A stretch of DNA of 64,000 bases, from assembly GCF_000299395.1 (NCBI RefSeq), contig NC_018656.1, positions 124,001-188,000 on the forward strand, in the 5' to 3' direction. The position numbers and the translations under genes were made by a program. The DNA comes from Candidatus Nitrosopumilus sediminis. Its GTDB lineage: Archaea; Thermoproteota; Nitrososphaeria; Nitrososphaerales; Nitrosopumilaceae. This document shows, in pieces, positions 25,936-34,330 of this stretch. Every line of letters starts with the position of its first letter. The stretch's first letter is position 1. The notes under the pieces are model-generated. The model saw only the letters and a program-made list of their open reading frames with translations. It did no database searches and had not been told where the DNA came from.

Positions 25936-27339
25936 ATGACGTATGACACTGTAATTACTGATTCACACGTTATCCTTCCTCAAGGGATGATTGACAAAAA
26001 TATCATAATTGATGAGGGAAAAATTGTTGGATTTGCAACTGATATACCTGCATGTGATCATAAAATCAATGGTGCAGGACTAGTTTCAGTTCCCGGACCA
26101 ATTGATACTCATGTTCACTATGGAGTCTATTCTCCAATTAATGAAGCTGCAAAAACTGAATCTCATGCTGCAGCAATAGGTGGTATTACTACAATGATGC
26201 GTATGCTTAGACTAGTTGATCCTTTTTCAAGATCTTTACAACCTCAACTTGATTCTGCATCTGAAAATCATTACGTTGATTATACAATACATGCTTCTAT
26301 TTTCACACCACAGCAAATCAACGAGATGAATCTGTGTGTTGAAAAAGGAATTACATCTTTTAAAATTTACATGAATCTTGGTGGTGAAGTTGGACATGTT
26401 TACATGGATATGCCACCAAATTCTCAAAACCTTGTTGCTGCTCAAGTAGATGTTACTGATGAAATTGTAGAGCAAACAGTAAAGACTGCAGCTGAGCTTG
26501 GTTGCCCTGTATTGGTTCATGCTGAAGACTATGAATCATGTGGATGTGGAATTAAAACCGCAAAAGAAAAACATCAAGATGGATTGTCTGCATGGTCTTC
26601 TAGTCGTTCTCCAGAGTTTGAAGCTAAAGCAATCAAAACAGTATCAAAATTTGGTAGAGACTATGATTGTGTAATTTACTTTGTTCACATTGGCTCTCAG
26701 CGTGCATTAAAACAAATTGAAGAAGAGAAAAAACTTGGAACCAAAATATTTGTAGAAACATGTCCTCATTATCTGACACTATCTTATGAGAAGCAATCTG
26801 GTTATCTTGCAAAAGTAATGCCGCCAATTAGAACGGAAGATGATCGTAAGGCTGTATGGAGTGCACTGATGAATAACCAAATTGATACGATAGGTACTGA
26901 TCATGTTGCAAATCAACTCAAACTCAAACTAGGTGGAGATGATGTTTGGAGTGCTCTTGCTGGATTCCCTGGAATAGGCACAGTAATCCCAATTTTACTC
27001 AATGATGGCGTTAATCAAAACAAAATAACCTTAGAACAGTTTGTACGATTTACTAGTCAAAACGCTGCTCAAATCTTTGGAATGTATCCTCAAAAAGGAA
27101 CCTTGGAGAAAAATTCTGATGCAGATATTGTAATGTTAGATTTGAAAAAAGAAAAAACAGTAACTTCTGATCTTTTTGGCGGGTTCTCTGATTATATTGT
27201 ATATGAGGGAAGAAATCTCAAAGGCTGGCCTGTTAAAACAATTGTTCGTGGAGAAACTGTTGCTGATAACTTTGAAGTAATAGGTAAACTTGGTCATGGT
27301 AAACTAGTAGACAGAAAAATTAACTTGTTTTCAAAATAA
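25936..27339 (+). CDS. Cyclic amidohydrolase (dihydroorotase/hydantoinase family)
   Basis: A 467-aa metal-dependent amidohydrolase. Binuclear-site signatures: PGPIDTHVHYG (HxH), SFKIYMNLG (carbamylated Lys), LVHAED, IYFVHIGS and IGTDH (final Asp). The family includes dihydroorotase (pyrimidine synthesis), dihydropyrimidinase and allantoinase; length and the VHIGS segment are somewhat nearer dihydropyrimidinase/hydantoinase, but no neighbour decides the substrate. The gene follows a tRNA and stands alone. Confidence 0.85.
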   Translation: MTYDTVITDSHVILPQGMIDKNIIIDEGKIVGFATDIPACDHKINGAGLVSVPGPIDTHVHYGVYSPINEAAKTESHAAAIGGITTMMRMLRLVDPFSRSLQPQLDSASENHYVDYTIHASIFTPQQINEMNLCVEKGITSFKIYMNLGGEVGHVYMDMPPNSQNLVAAQVDVTDEIVEQTVKTAAELGCPVLVHAEDYESCGCGIKTAKEKHQDGLSAWSSSRSPEFEAKAIKTVSKFGRDYDCVIYFVHIGSQRALKQIEEEKKLGTKIFVETCPHYLTLSYEKQSGYLAKVMPPIRTEDDRKAVWSALMNNQIDTIGTDHVANQLKLKLGGDDVWSALAGFPGIGTVIPILLNDGVNQNKITLEQFVRFTSQNAAQIFGMYPQKGTLEKNSDADIVMLDLKKEKTVTSDLFGGFSDYIVYEGRNLKGWPVKTIVRGETVADNFEVIGKLGHGKLVDRKINLFSK

Positions 27340-27400
27340 CTGATTAGTAAATTTGGTTTTTTACGATTGCTTTTTAAGAGAAAAACACAAATTGTTTTTA

Positions 27401-28294
27401 TTGAAATCTCATTTTGTATTTTTTCTGGCTTTGTTGCTAACTCTTATTATCAGTCCATCGTTCTTTGACAATTCTTTTGCCCAACAAATGACTCCTCCTC
27501 AACAGTGGAAAAAATTTGCTGATATTGATATGATAACTTGTAAATCTGGATATTTATTATTACAAAAAAGTAATGGCAATCCCGTATGTGTAATGCCTTC
27601 TACATATTTGAAATTAGTTGATAGGGGATATGGTTCACATAATCAATCCATGATGGAGAAAAATCCTGAAATGATGAATCATTTGATGAACAGCATGGCA
27701 ACAAATGAGAACCTTATGTATCACTGGCATGAAATGATGCAGAAAAATCCTACCATGATGATGCAAACTATGAATGATTGGGTGTCTCAAATCAAAGCAA
27801 ATCCTGAATTGCTCAAAAACATGCTAGGACCAATGACTAGTGATCCTGAATTACGTGAAAAAATGATTCATACAATGAAGAATCATACTCAAATGGAAAA
27901 TCATCTAAAGTCTCATTCTGCATGGATGGATTCAGTTCATCAACCTATGATGGGTTCTGGAATGGGACAAGGAATGCATCAATCAGGATGTATGTGGTGT
28001 TCTGATTATGAACACTATCAAATTAACTCTCATGGAATGATGATGCATAATTCTGATAAAATGATGGATATGATTCATCATGTATGGATTAATTCTGATA
28101 TAACTAAAGATATGCATACTATGATGCTTGAAGATCCTTCTCATATGGCTATGATGTCAAACCAAATGATGGAACCTATGCTTAATGCTATAATGGATGA
28201 TGCGGATTTGCGAGAACAGATGATAGAGTTAATGTTAGAACACAAGGATTTTATGAATTCTATTAGACATGAAAATCCTCAAACAGATCACTAG
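27401..28294 (+). CDS. Secreted Met/His-rich protein with two-cysteine module
   Basis: From TTG 27401 the product is ~297 aa: signal peptide (FVFFLALLLTLIISPSFF...FAQ), a small module ITCKSGYLLLQKSNG...C...LKLVDRG, then ~220 residues with by my count 46 Met and 20 His in the mature chain, two Met-rich halves (around DPELREKMIH and DADLREQMIE), and CMWC. A longer TTG start at 27353 would spoil the signal peptide. Met/His-rich extracytoplasmic proteins often bind Cu(I)/Cu(II), apt for a copper-dependent ammonia oxidiser; that role is inferred. Confidence 0.75.
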   Translation: MKSHFVFFLALLLTLIISPSFFDNSFAQQMTPPQQWKKFADIDMITCKSGYLLLQKSNGNPVCVMPSTYLKLVDRGYGSHNQSMMEKNPEMMNHLMNSMATNENLMYHWHEMMQKNPTMMMQTMNDWVSQIKANPELLKNMLGPMTSDPELREKMIHTMKNHTQMENHLKSHSAWMDSVHQPMMGSGMGQGMHQSGCMWCSDYEHYQINSHGMMMHNSDKMMDMIHHVWINSDITKDMHTMMLEDPSHMAMMSNQMMEPMLNAIMDDADLREQMIELMLEHKDFMNSIRHENPQTDH

Positions 28295-28353
28295 TGTTTG
28301 AGTTCAAAAAATTACCGAGTGTTTTTAATTGTAAAAAATCTAAATAACTATAA

Positions 28354-29124
28354 TTGTCAAAAATTGAAAAAAAATATCGCACTGCAATAAATGATTTAAT
28401 CATTCATCTAAAAAATTCAAAATTTCTAACTGATGACAATGTAGAATCTGCATTAAGAAATATTCCAAGACATGAATTTGTTCCAGAGTCCGAATTAGAT
28501 TATGCGTATAACAATGAACCTCTGCAGATCATGAAAAATCAAACCATTTCCCAACCTGGAGTTGTTACAAGAATGACAGAATGGTTAGATGTTAGAGATG
28601 GACAAAAAATTCTAGAAATTGGTACAGGTTCAGGTTGGCAAAGTGCAATTCTTGCTTACTTGGTAGGAAAGGGAGATGTTTATTCTGTCGAACGACATCC
28701 AGAACTTGTAAAATTTGCACAAGAAAATCTGAAAAAATTAAACATTGACAATGTTCATGTAATTTTAGGTGATGGCAGTGTTGGATATACTGACAAATCA
28801 CCTTACGATAGAATAATAATTACTGCAGCATGTTCTGAAATCCCCTTGCCATTGTTTGATCAACTAAAAGAAAATGGGCTCATAATTGCACCTGTTGGTG
28901 ATTCATCACAATCATTGATTCTTCTGCAAAAGACACCCAAAGGAATTGTTGAGATTAAAAATCAACCAAAATATGTTTTTGTTCCATTACATGGAAAATT
29001 TGGAAAAAATAATTGTTTTTGTATCACTATTAAACGAATTTTATTGCGCCATAACCTACTACTGATTCTGTATCTCCTGACACATCTCCACTTGTTGCAT
29101 AGCTTAGTAATTCTCCTTTTGTAG
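28354..29124 (+). CDS. pcm: Protein-L-isoaspartate O-methyltransferase
   Basis: SAM-dependent repair of isoaspartyl residues. Motifs: FVPESELDYAYNNEPLQI, GQTISQPG-like MKNQTISQPGVVTRM, SAM loop LEIGTGSGWQSAIL, VYSVERHPELV, and FVPLHGKFG close to the normal family C-terminus. After that the frame runs on for ~40 Leu-rich residues that are antisense to the MEMO gene, a 95-nt overlap. Such proteins usually stop shortly after VPL..GK, so the tail may reflect a lost stop or an indel in the A-run at ~29003. TTG start. Confidence 0.88.
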   Translation: MSKIEKKYRTAINDLIIHLKNSKFLTDDNVESALRNIPRHEFVPESELDYAYNNEPLQIMKNQTISQPGVVTRMTEWLDVRDGQKILEIGTGSGWQSAILAYLVGKGDVYSVERHPELVKFAQENLKKLNIDNVHVILGDGSVGYTDKSPYDRIIITAACSEIPLPLFDQLKENGLIIAPVGDSSQSLILLQKTPKGIVEIKNQPKYVFVPLHGKFGKNNCFCITIKRILLRHNLLLILYLLTHLHLLHSLVILLL

Positions 29125-29860
29125 CACCCATCTTTTTACATGCAATCATTGCTGATGCCATTGCTCCATAACCACATGCAGTAACTCTTCTTTCATACAA
29201 TACCTGATAGAATCTTTCTACATTCATCTCCAAGATTGGTTCTATCAATGCTTTGTCTTGTTGATGTGCAAAAGAATTTTCTTCATAATGTGTAAAATCA
29301 GATGAGGCAACAATTATTGCATTTTTTCTTTTTGCAATTTCATATACTGCATTTCCAACATCCATAGCAGTCTTCATATCTTGCGCACGCAAAATTATAG
29401 GAAGAATTTGAAATTCATTTGAAAGCATTTCCTGTAGCATTGGGATCTGTACTTCTAGGCTGTGATCTTGAGAATGAGAATATTCATCAATTTCAATAAA
29501 CTCTGATATTTCTGCCACTTGTTTTGCTGACTCTGAATCTATACTGACCATTCCTAAAGGGGTCTGCCACTGGGAATCAATCATTGTAGCAGCATCTTTT
29601 CCTACACCAAAATGATTTGGTCCAATAATTATTGCAAGTTCTGGATTCTGAGATGAAATGGCCTTGTAAGAGTGACATGCAGTGGGTCCTGAGTACACAT
29701 ATCCTGCATGGGGACAAATAATTCCATATATTTTATCATTTGAGGTTTTAGGATTATTCCCTGGTCCATATTCGTGATCAATACAATACCTGATCATGTT
29801 TTTCAAATCCTCTTCCTTTTCAGGATAAAACTGACCTGCAACTACCGGCTCTCTGATCAT
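29030..29860 (-). CDS. MEMO1 family protein (AmmeMemoRadiSam system protein B)
   Basis: A 276-aa MEMO-like protein: MIREPVVAGQFYP opening, GIICPHAGYVYSGPTA, IIGPNHFG, EVQIPMLQ, and VASSDFTHYE. The fold relates to class III extradiol dioxygenases and keeps metal-binding His. It lies 21 nt downstream of AMMECR1, and a matching radical SAM gene is divergently adjacent, the arrangement known as the AmmeMemoRadiSam system, whose product is still unsettled. Confidence 0.93.
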   Translation of the reverse strand: MIREPVVAGQFYPEKEEDLKNMIRYCIDHEYGPGNNPKTSNDKIYGIICPHAGYVYSGPTACHSYKAISSQNPELAIIIGPNHFGVGKDAATMIDSQWQTPLGMVSIDSESAKQVAEISEFIEIDEYSHSQDHSLEVQIPMLQEMLSNEFQILPIILRAQDMKTAMDVGNAVYEIAKRKNAIIVASSDFTHYEENSFAHQQDKALIEPILEMNVERFYQVLYERRVTACGYGAMASAMIACKKMGATKGELLSYATSGDVSGDTESVVGYGAIKFV

Positions 29861-29881
29861 TGTTTTGTTTAGTTTGTTATT

Positions 29882-30502
29882 TTATAAAAAATCATCAGAT
29901 GATTCTCTGATGATTGTTCCATTGGGGGTCTCTTCTTTGAAAATTACTCCTTGGAATCTTGAGATTTTAGTGTCTTTATCTTTCCATACATACTTCTCTA
30001 GTCCTGCTTTCTGACATGTATGTTCAAGAAATTCCTCTACGTCCCATCCATATTCGGTTGGAACTTGTGGTAATAACAAACCTGATGAATATGAATTCTC
30101 TACAATCAATCCATCTCTACCAACTTTGATCTCTTTGAGGTATTCTGTGGATTTCTCTACTTTGATTTCAACAGGTGGAGTGAGAACTGTAATCTCAAAA
30201 GTAATCTTGTCTAATTCATCAGCATTTACAGGACTGAATCGTGTATCTTGCGTTGCAGCAGATATTGCTGCATCAATTAGTCCTTCTGATAGTTTCTTTA
30301 CAGGAAGAGGATATCCGATGCACCCTCTCAGTGAATCCTGTTTATTTAATGTTACAAAAACCCCAGAACTAAAATCAAATTTAGCATCAAATGCTGTATC
30401 ATGAATTTTTGAATTATTTCTTAAAAATTCAGTGACTGCTTTTCTTGCCATTTTTACCAATTCTTTTCCATCAGAATCGGAAAACTCCTTTGATTCTTTC
30501 AT
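29882..30502 (-). CDS. AMMECR1-domain protein (AmmeMemoRadiSam system protein A)
   Basis: A 206-aa single-domain AMMECR1 protein: GVFVTLNKQDSLRGCIGYPLP with the LRGCIG signature, DTRFSPVNADEL, VGRDGLIVE, GLLLPQVPTEYGWD and an FQGVIF end. The domain is shared from archaea to humans, with no firmly assigned reaction. It is co-oriented with the MEMO gene and divergent, only 34 nt away, from the radical SAM gene, so the promoters must overlap. Confidence 0.94.
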   Translation of the reverse strand: MKESKEFSDSDGKELVKMARKAVTEFLRNNSKIHDTAFDAKFDFSSGVFVTLNKQDSLRGCIGYPLPVKKLSEGLIDAAISAATQDTRFSPVNADELDKITFEITVLTPPVEIKVEKSTEYLKEIKVGRDGLIVENSYSSGLLLPQVPTEYGWDVEEFLEHTCQKAGLEKYVWKDKDTKISRFQGVIFKEETPNGTIIRESSDDFL

Positions 30503-30536
30503 ATTTGTTAAATATGTTAAAACATAATAAAAAACA

Positions 30537-31607
30537 TTGACGACTATACTTGGAAAAGAAGCCGAACTTTATGAAACACTTCCTAATGATAAGGTAAAGT
30601 GTACAGCTTGTGCACGATATTGTGAGATTGGCAAAGGCCAAATTGGTTTATGTGGAATTCGAGGAAATGAAAATGGTAAACTGCAGTTATACGCCTATGG
30701 TAAGGTGATCTCAGGTCATGTTGATCCAATTGAGAAAAAACCATTAATTCACTATTATCCTGGCAGTAAAGTATACTCTATTGCTACAACAGGGTGTAAT
30801 TGGCTCTGTAGATACTGTCAAAATTCTGATATTAGTCAGCGCAGAACTGTTGAGGGCATTGATATGACCCCCGATGAAGTTGCAAATACTGCAGTAAAAT
30901 ATGGTGCACATGGAATCGCATATACCTATAATGAACCATCTATCTTCATTGAATTTGCACGTGACTGTGGAATTGCTGCAAGAAAGAAAGGATTGTTCAA
31001 TGTTTTTGTCTCAAATGGATATGATACTCCTGAATCAGTTTCAATGATGAATGAATTCCTTGATGGAATTACTGTTGATTTTAAAGGAAGCGCAGAAAAA
31101 GAGTTCACTAGAAAATTCATAGGAGTGCCTGATCCCCAACCTATCTTTGACACTCTCTTAGAAATTAGAGATAAAACAAAAATCCATGTAGAGATTACTG
31201 ACTTGATTGTTCCCAAAGTAGGAGATGATTTGGAGCATGCAAGAAAACTTTCAAAATTCATTTATGATGAATTTGGACCAGAAATGCCAATCCACTTCTT
31301 GAGATTTCATCCTGATTACAAAATGATGGAGTATCCTAGCACACCTGTAGAGACTTTGGAAAAGCATTATCAAGTTGCAAAAGATGTAGGATTAAAGTAT
31401 GTGTACCTTGGAAATGTTCCTGGCCATAAATGGGAACACACCTACTGCTCTGAATGCAACAAAATAGTTGTAAATCGTTACGGATTCAGTATTAGGGAGT
31501 GGCATCTTGACAAGAACAATTGCTGTGAATTTTGTGGAAATACTATTCCTATAGAGGGTAAGTTACAAGAAGGCTACAAGCAAGATCGTTTTCAGTTTGT
31601 GTCTTAG
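30537..31607 (+). CDS. AmmeMemoRadiSam system radical SAM enzyme
   Basis: A 356-aa radical SAM protein related to pyruvate-formate-lyase activating enzymes: N-terminal Cys set (CTACARYCEIGKGQIGLCG), SAM cluster CNWLCRYCQN (Cys87, 91, 94), IAYTYNEPSIFIEFA, HFLRFHPDY, and a C-terminal zinc-ribbon-like part (CSECNKIV...CCEFCG). TTG start at 30537. The partner genes AMMECR1 and MEMO1 lie divergently next door. It is proposed to generate a radical modification with them; the substrate is unknown. Confidence 0.94.
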   Translation: MTTILGKEAELYETLPNDKVKCTACARYCEIGKGQIGLCGIRGNENGKLQLYAYGKVISGHVDPIEKKPLIHYYPGSKVYSIATTGCNWLCRYCQNSDISQRRTVEGIDMTPDEVANTAVKYGAHGIAYTYNEPSIFIEFARDCGIAARKKGLFNVFVSNGYDTPESVSMMNEFLDGITVDFKGSAEKEFTRKFIGVPDPQPIFDTLLEIRDKTKIHVEITDLIVPKVGDDLEHARKLSKFIYDEFGPEMPIHFLRFHPDYKMMEYPSTPVETLEKHYQVAKDVGLKYVYLGNVPGHKWEHTYCSECNKIVVNRYGFSIREWHLDKNNCCEFCGNTIPIEGKLQEGYKQDRFQFVS

Positions 31608-31640
31608 ATTAGTAATTACAAAAACAAAAAAAAAATAAAG

Positions 31641-32114
31641 TTACTGAACAGTTATGGATTTTTTCTTTTGAGGAGATGTTGGTTTGTTTTTTGGAAGAGT
31701 TACATCTAAAACTCCATCAGTTAGTTTTGCCTTTACTTTTCCAGGAATGACTTTTTCAGATAGTGGTATGGTCTGATAATATGACATACTGTGTCTTTCC
31801 TTTCTCAAATAGTTCTTCTTTTTCTCTTCCTCTTTATGCTCTCCTGTTACTTCAATTGAATTGTCTGTAACATTGAGTTTGATCTCATTTTTCTTCAATC
31901 CAGGCATGTTCATCTTCATACGAAGTTGGTTTCCTTCGTCAATCACATCGCATCCAGTTTCATGCAATTTTGGAAATGATGAAAAATCTATTCTTGGAAA
32001 TGAAGAAAATGATTTTTCTAAATCTCTCCTAAAATTGTCAAAAATCCTGTCAAATTCTGAAACACCCGATTTTGCTGGTGTTGATGCTAGTTTTTTTACA
32101 GGTTTTTTTGCCAT
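31641..32114 (-). CDS. Small heat shock protein Hsp20
   Basis: Start MAKKPVKKLASTPAK (ATG 32114) is preferred to an upstream ATG that adds 16 odd residues. The alpha-crystallin domain spans ~45-145 (MNMPGLKKNEIKLNVTDN, YYQTIPLSEKVIPGKVKAKL, DGVLDVTLPK), with a Lys-rich C-terminal tail carrying ITV as the IxI/V oligomerisation motif. ATP-independent holdase in the cytoplasm. Stand-alone gene. Confidence 0.93.
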   Translation of the reverse strand: MAKKPVKKLASTPAKSGVSEFDRIFDNFRRDLEKSFSSFPRIDFSSFPKLHETGCDVIDEGNQLRMKMNMPGLKKNEIKLNVTDNSIEVTGEHKEEEKKKNYLRKERHSMSYYQTIPLSEKVIPGKVKAKLTDGVLDVTLPKNKPTSPQKKKSITVQ

Positions 32115-32212
32115 GAAATGTAAAATGATACATTGTTTATCAATAGATTCCACAATTCTCAAAAATGAAAATTAGTAATTTTGATGATTTACAGTAGTTG
32201 AAATTTTAATCA

Positions 32213-33049
32213 TTATATGCTAATTTGAGGATTAAAGATCTGTTCTACTAATTTTTGCAAGTTCTTTATCCTTTTTTGAGAAATTCCTGTTATTCTGGAA
32301 ATTCTTTTTTCATCATATCTCAAAATGTCTTTTGCAACCATCATGTTACTTTCAGAAAAAATTCTCAATTCATTTTTCGATAAATTAAGAATTGTAATGG
32401 GATACAAATTGTATTTTTCTATAATTTTTTCAAGACCATTTGCTCCTGGATATCTCCAAGAAAAAATCTGCTGTCCTATGCATTTTGCATATTTTTTTGC
32501 ATGATTTGAGACTTGAGTATTGCAGAAAATTACTTCTCCTGAAAATTTTGGTTGCAAATCAAGAAACCTTGCATGTGTGTATAATGATTCTTTTAACCCA
32601 ACATATGCTCCACGAATAGAATGATATTTACATTCAATTAGGAATTTCTTGTCGTTTTTTCTTCCTATTAGATCAATTTCATGCATTGCACATTTTCCTG
32701 AAATTTTCGATCTTACTCCTAATACATGATAATCATAATATTCTAAAATTGATGCAATATAATTTTCAAATGCAAATCCTGCAGGACCCATTTTCATTAT
32801 TGCGTTTTTTAATTGATATCTCTGGTGTAAAGCTTTGAGACCTTTTTCCTCAGAAATAGCACGAAGAACTTTTTTGTAAACGTCATTTGAGGTCATATCT
32901 CGATATACTTCAGATTTGACTTTTTTTAGAATTCTTTTTGCAGTGTGTCTACTAGCTCCTGCTCTGATACATGTACTAAGAATCTTATTTTCATTAAATC
33001 GAACTCTGCTTCCATTTGCTTTATAGATGAAGAATTTTCTAGGAGCTAT
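32213..33049 (-). CDS. ATP-cone plus restriction endonuclease-like protein, no canonical start codon
   Basis: The C-terminal part from ~120 aa on is an Mrr-like nuclease core with CAMHEIDLIG and FLIECKYHS (D...ExK). Upstream of the first ATG (32896) the frame stays open and encodes a clear ATP-cone, FIYKANGSRVRFNENKILS...VYRDMTSNDVYKKVL, so starting at 32896 would cut a domain in half. No ATG, GTG or TTG precedes it; an ATA at 33049-33047 would give IAPRKFF..., right after an in-frame TAA. Full product ~278 aa. Probably nucleotide-regulated DNA cleavage or repair. Confidence 0.75.
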   Translation of the reverse strand: MAPRKFFIYKANGSRVRFNENKILSTCIRAGASRHTAKRILKKVKSEVYRDMTSNDVYKKVLRAISEEKGLKALHQRYQLKNAIMKMGPAGFAFENYIASILEYYDYHVLGVRSKISGKCAMHEIDLIGRKNDKKFLIECKYHSIRGAYVGLKESLYTHARFLDLQPKFSGEVIFCNTQVSNHAKKYAKCIGQQIFSWRYPGANGLEKIIEKYNLYPITILNLSKNELRIFSESNMMVAKDILRYDEKRISRITGISQKRIKNLQKLVEQIFNPQISI

Positions 33050-33175
33050 GTTTTAGTTAAATTCCAAGTAAATTAATCCTTTACTTTAGGGTTATTTTTT
33101 ATGACTTTGATTGCGTTTAATCTTAGTTTTATATGAAAAGTAAATTTTAAGTCTAAAGAAATTTCTAAATAATTT

Positions 33176-33325
33176 GTGAGTGAGTCAAGATATCTTTCAT
33201 CATTAAAAAATAAAGAATTCTTAATACTGAATAAATTATGTTCTAATTCAATTTCTTCTACGGATAAAGAACTATTGGAGAAGGAACTAAAAGAACTTCG
33301 TTCAGAGATTGAAAAATTAAGGTAG
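33176..33325 (+). CDS. Small coiled-coil protein
   Basis: GTG start gives a 49-aa product beginning MSESRYLSSLKNKEFLILN and ending in a heptad-like stretch DKELLEKELKELRSEIEKLR. Only 4 nt separate it from the next miniprotein. Unrecognised; supported by amphipathic heptads and tight spacing only. Confidence 0.5.
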   Translation: MSESRYLSSLKNKEFLILNKLCSNSISSTDKELLEKELKELRSEIEKLR

Positions 33326-33329
33326 TATT

Positions 33330-33461
33330 TTGACAGAATGGATGTGCCATATTTGTCTTAAAAGAGGAAAAATGAAAAAAATGGATAGATTGTATTTGTG
33401 TAAAACATGTTTTGATAAAGTTACAGAGATGCTAAAAACAAAATCTTCAAAAAATAAATAA
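33330..33461 (+). CDS. Zinc-ribbon miniprotein
   Basis: TTG 33330 gives 43 aa (an ATG at 33342 would give 39) with two CxxC knuckles, MCHICLKRGKM and LCKTCFDK, then a Lys-rich tail. Likely binds one zinc. It pairs with the coiled-coil gene just upstream and is convergent with the cupredoxin gene. Confidence 0.6.
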   Translation: MTEWMCHICLKRGKMKKMDRLYLCKTCFDKVTEMLKTKSSKNK

Positions 33462-33465
33462 AAAA

Positions 33466-34044
33466 TTATTTTACAATGACTGAAGCATTAGCCCAAGGGT
33501 GTATCATACAAAAATAGTCATATTCTCCCAATTCTTCAAATTTGAACGAGAAAGTCTCATCTGACAATATGAGTCCACTATCAAATTGTTTGTCTGGACC
33601 ACTGACAATATTTCCACTTGTAACAGTATGTGCAGAAGAATCATCATTTCTCCAAATCACCTCTCCTCCTTTGAAAATTATTAGTGTTGAAGGATCATAA
33701 CACTTGTCTCCATCTTCACAGCCAGGAACACTGGTACCTGTTGGGATAATGACTAGTCTTGATGGAAGTTTTGATGTCGTAAATTCTTTGGCCTCTTCTC
33801 CAATCTCTTTTGCCTCCTTTACCACTTGTTTTGTCTTTTCAGTAACTTTGTCCATTACCTGAGAGCCTGATTTTGCAAGTTCTTGGATTTTTTCGCTAGT
33901 TTCCTTTGTAGCCTCTTTTATTGGTACTGCTGTCTTTTCTATGGTGACAGGAATATCTGCAGGACTCCCAGTTGCTAAAAAACCCAAGGCAATAGATACT
34001 ATTACAATTGTAACTATGATTCCAGCCTTGTCTATAGATGTCAT
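33466..34044 (-). CDS. Membrane-anchored cupredoxin lacking the axial Met
   Basis: A 192-aa protein: N-terminal membrane helix (~8-26), a long Lys/Glu helical linker (~43-90), then a plastocyanin-like domain (~95-192). Type 1 copper ligands are visible as His139 (DSSAHTVTSG), Cys179 and His182 (YFCMIHPWA). The usual axial Met at Cys+6 is Ala185. Thaumarchaea use many blue copper proteins as extracytoplasmic electron carriers; a missing axial ligand would alter the potential. An additional Cys pair (109/115) may form a disulfide. Confidence 0.88.
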   Translation of the reverse strand: MTSIDKAGIIVTIVIVSIALGFLATGSPADIPVTIEKTAVPIKEATKETSEKIQELAKSGSQVMDKVTEKTKQVVKEAKEIGEEAKEFTTSKLPSRLVIIPTGTSVPGCEDGDKCYDPSTLIIFKGGEVIWRNDDSSAHTVTSGNIVSGPDKQFDSGLILSDETFSFKFEELGEYDYFCMIHPWANASVIVK

Positions 34045-34140
34045 AGTATTGATTATTGATTTGAATAAAAAAACAAGTATCTAATTGTCAGAAATGATAA
34101 TGTCTGACTAGTTTAACTACCAAGAATATGATCTAAAATC

Positions 34141-34263
34141 ATGGTGTCCGATAATTTCTGTCATTGTGGTTCATGTGGGCATGAAAAAATTGATGAATGT
34201 TACACAAAACAATGTGCCTGCTGTCTAACAGACCATCAAGGTCCATTTAGCAAGAACAGATGA
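34141..34263 (+). CDS. Cys/His-rich miniprotein
   Basis: A 40-aa ORF: MVSDNFCHCGSCGHEKIDE then CYTKQCACCLTDHQGPF. Seven Cys and three His in 40 residues argue for a folded metal-binding peptide. The start may be ATG 34141 or the following GTG. No neighbour indicates function. Confidence 0.55.
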   Translation: MVSDNFCHCGSCGHEKIDECYTKQCACCLTDHQGPFSKNR

Positions 34264-34330
34264 TCAAAAATTTTCATCCGATAAAATAATATGTAAAAAT
34301 TATTTGTATTATTCTGAAAAAACTTTAGTT

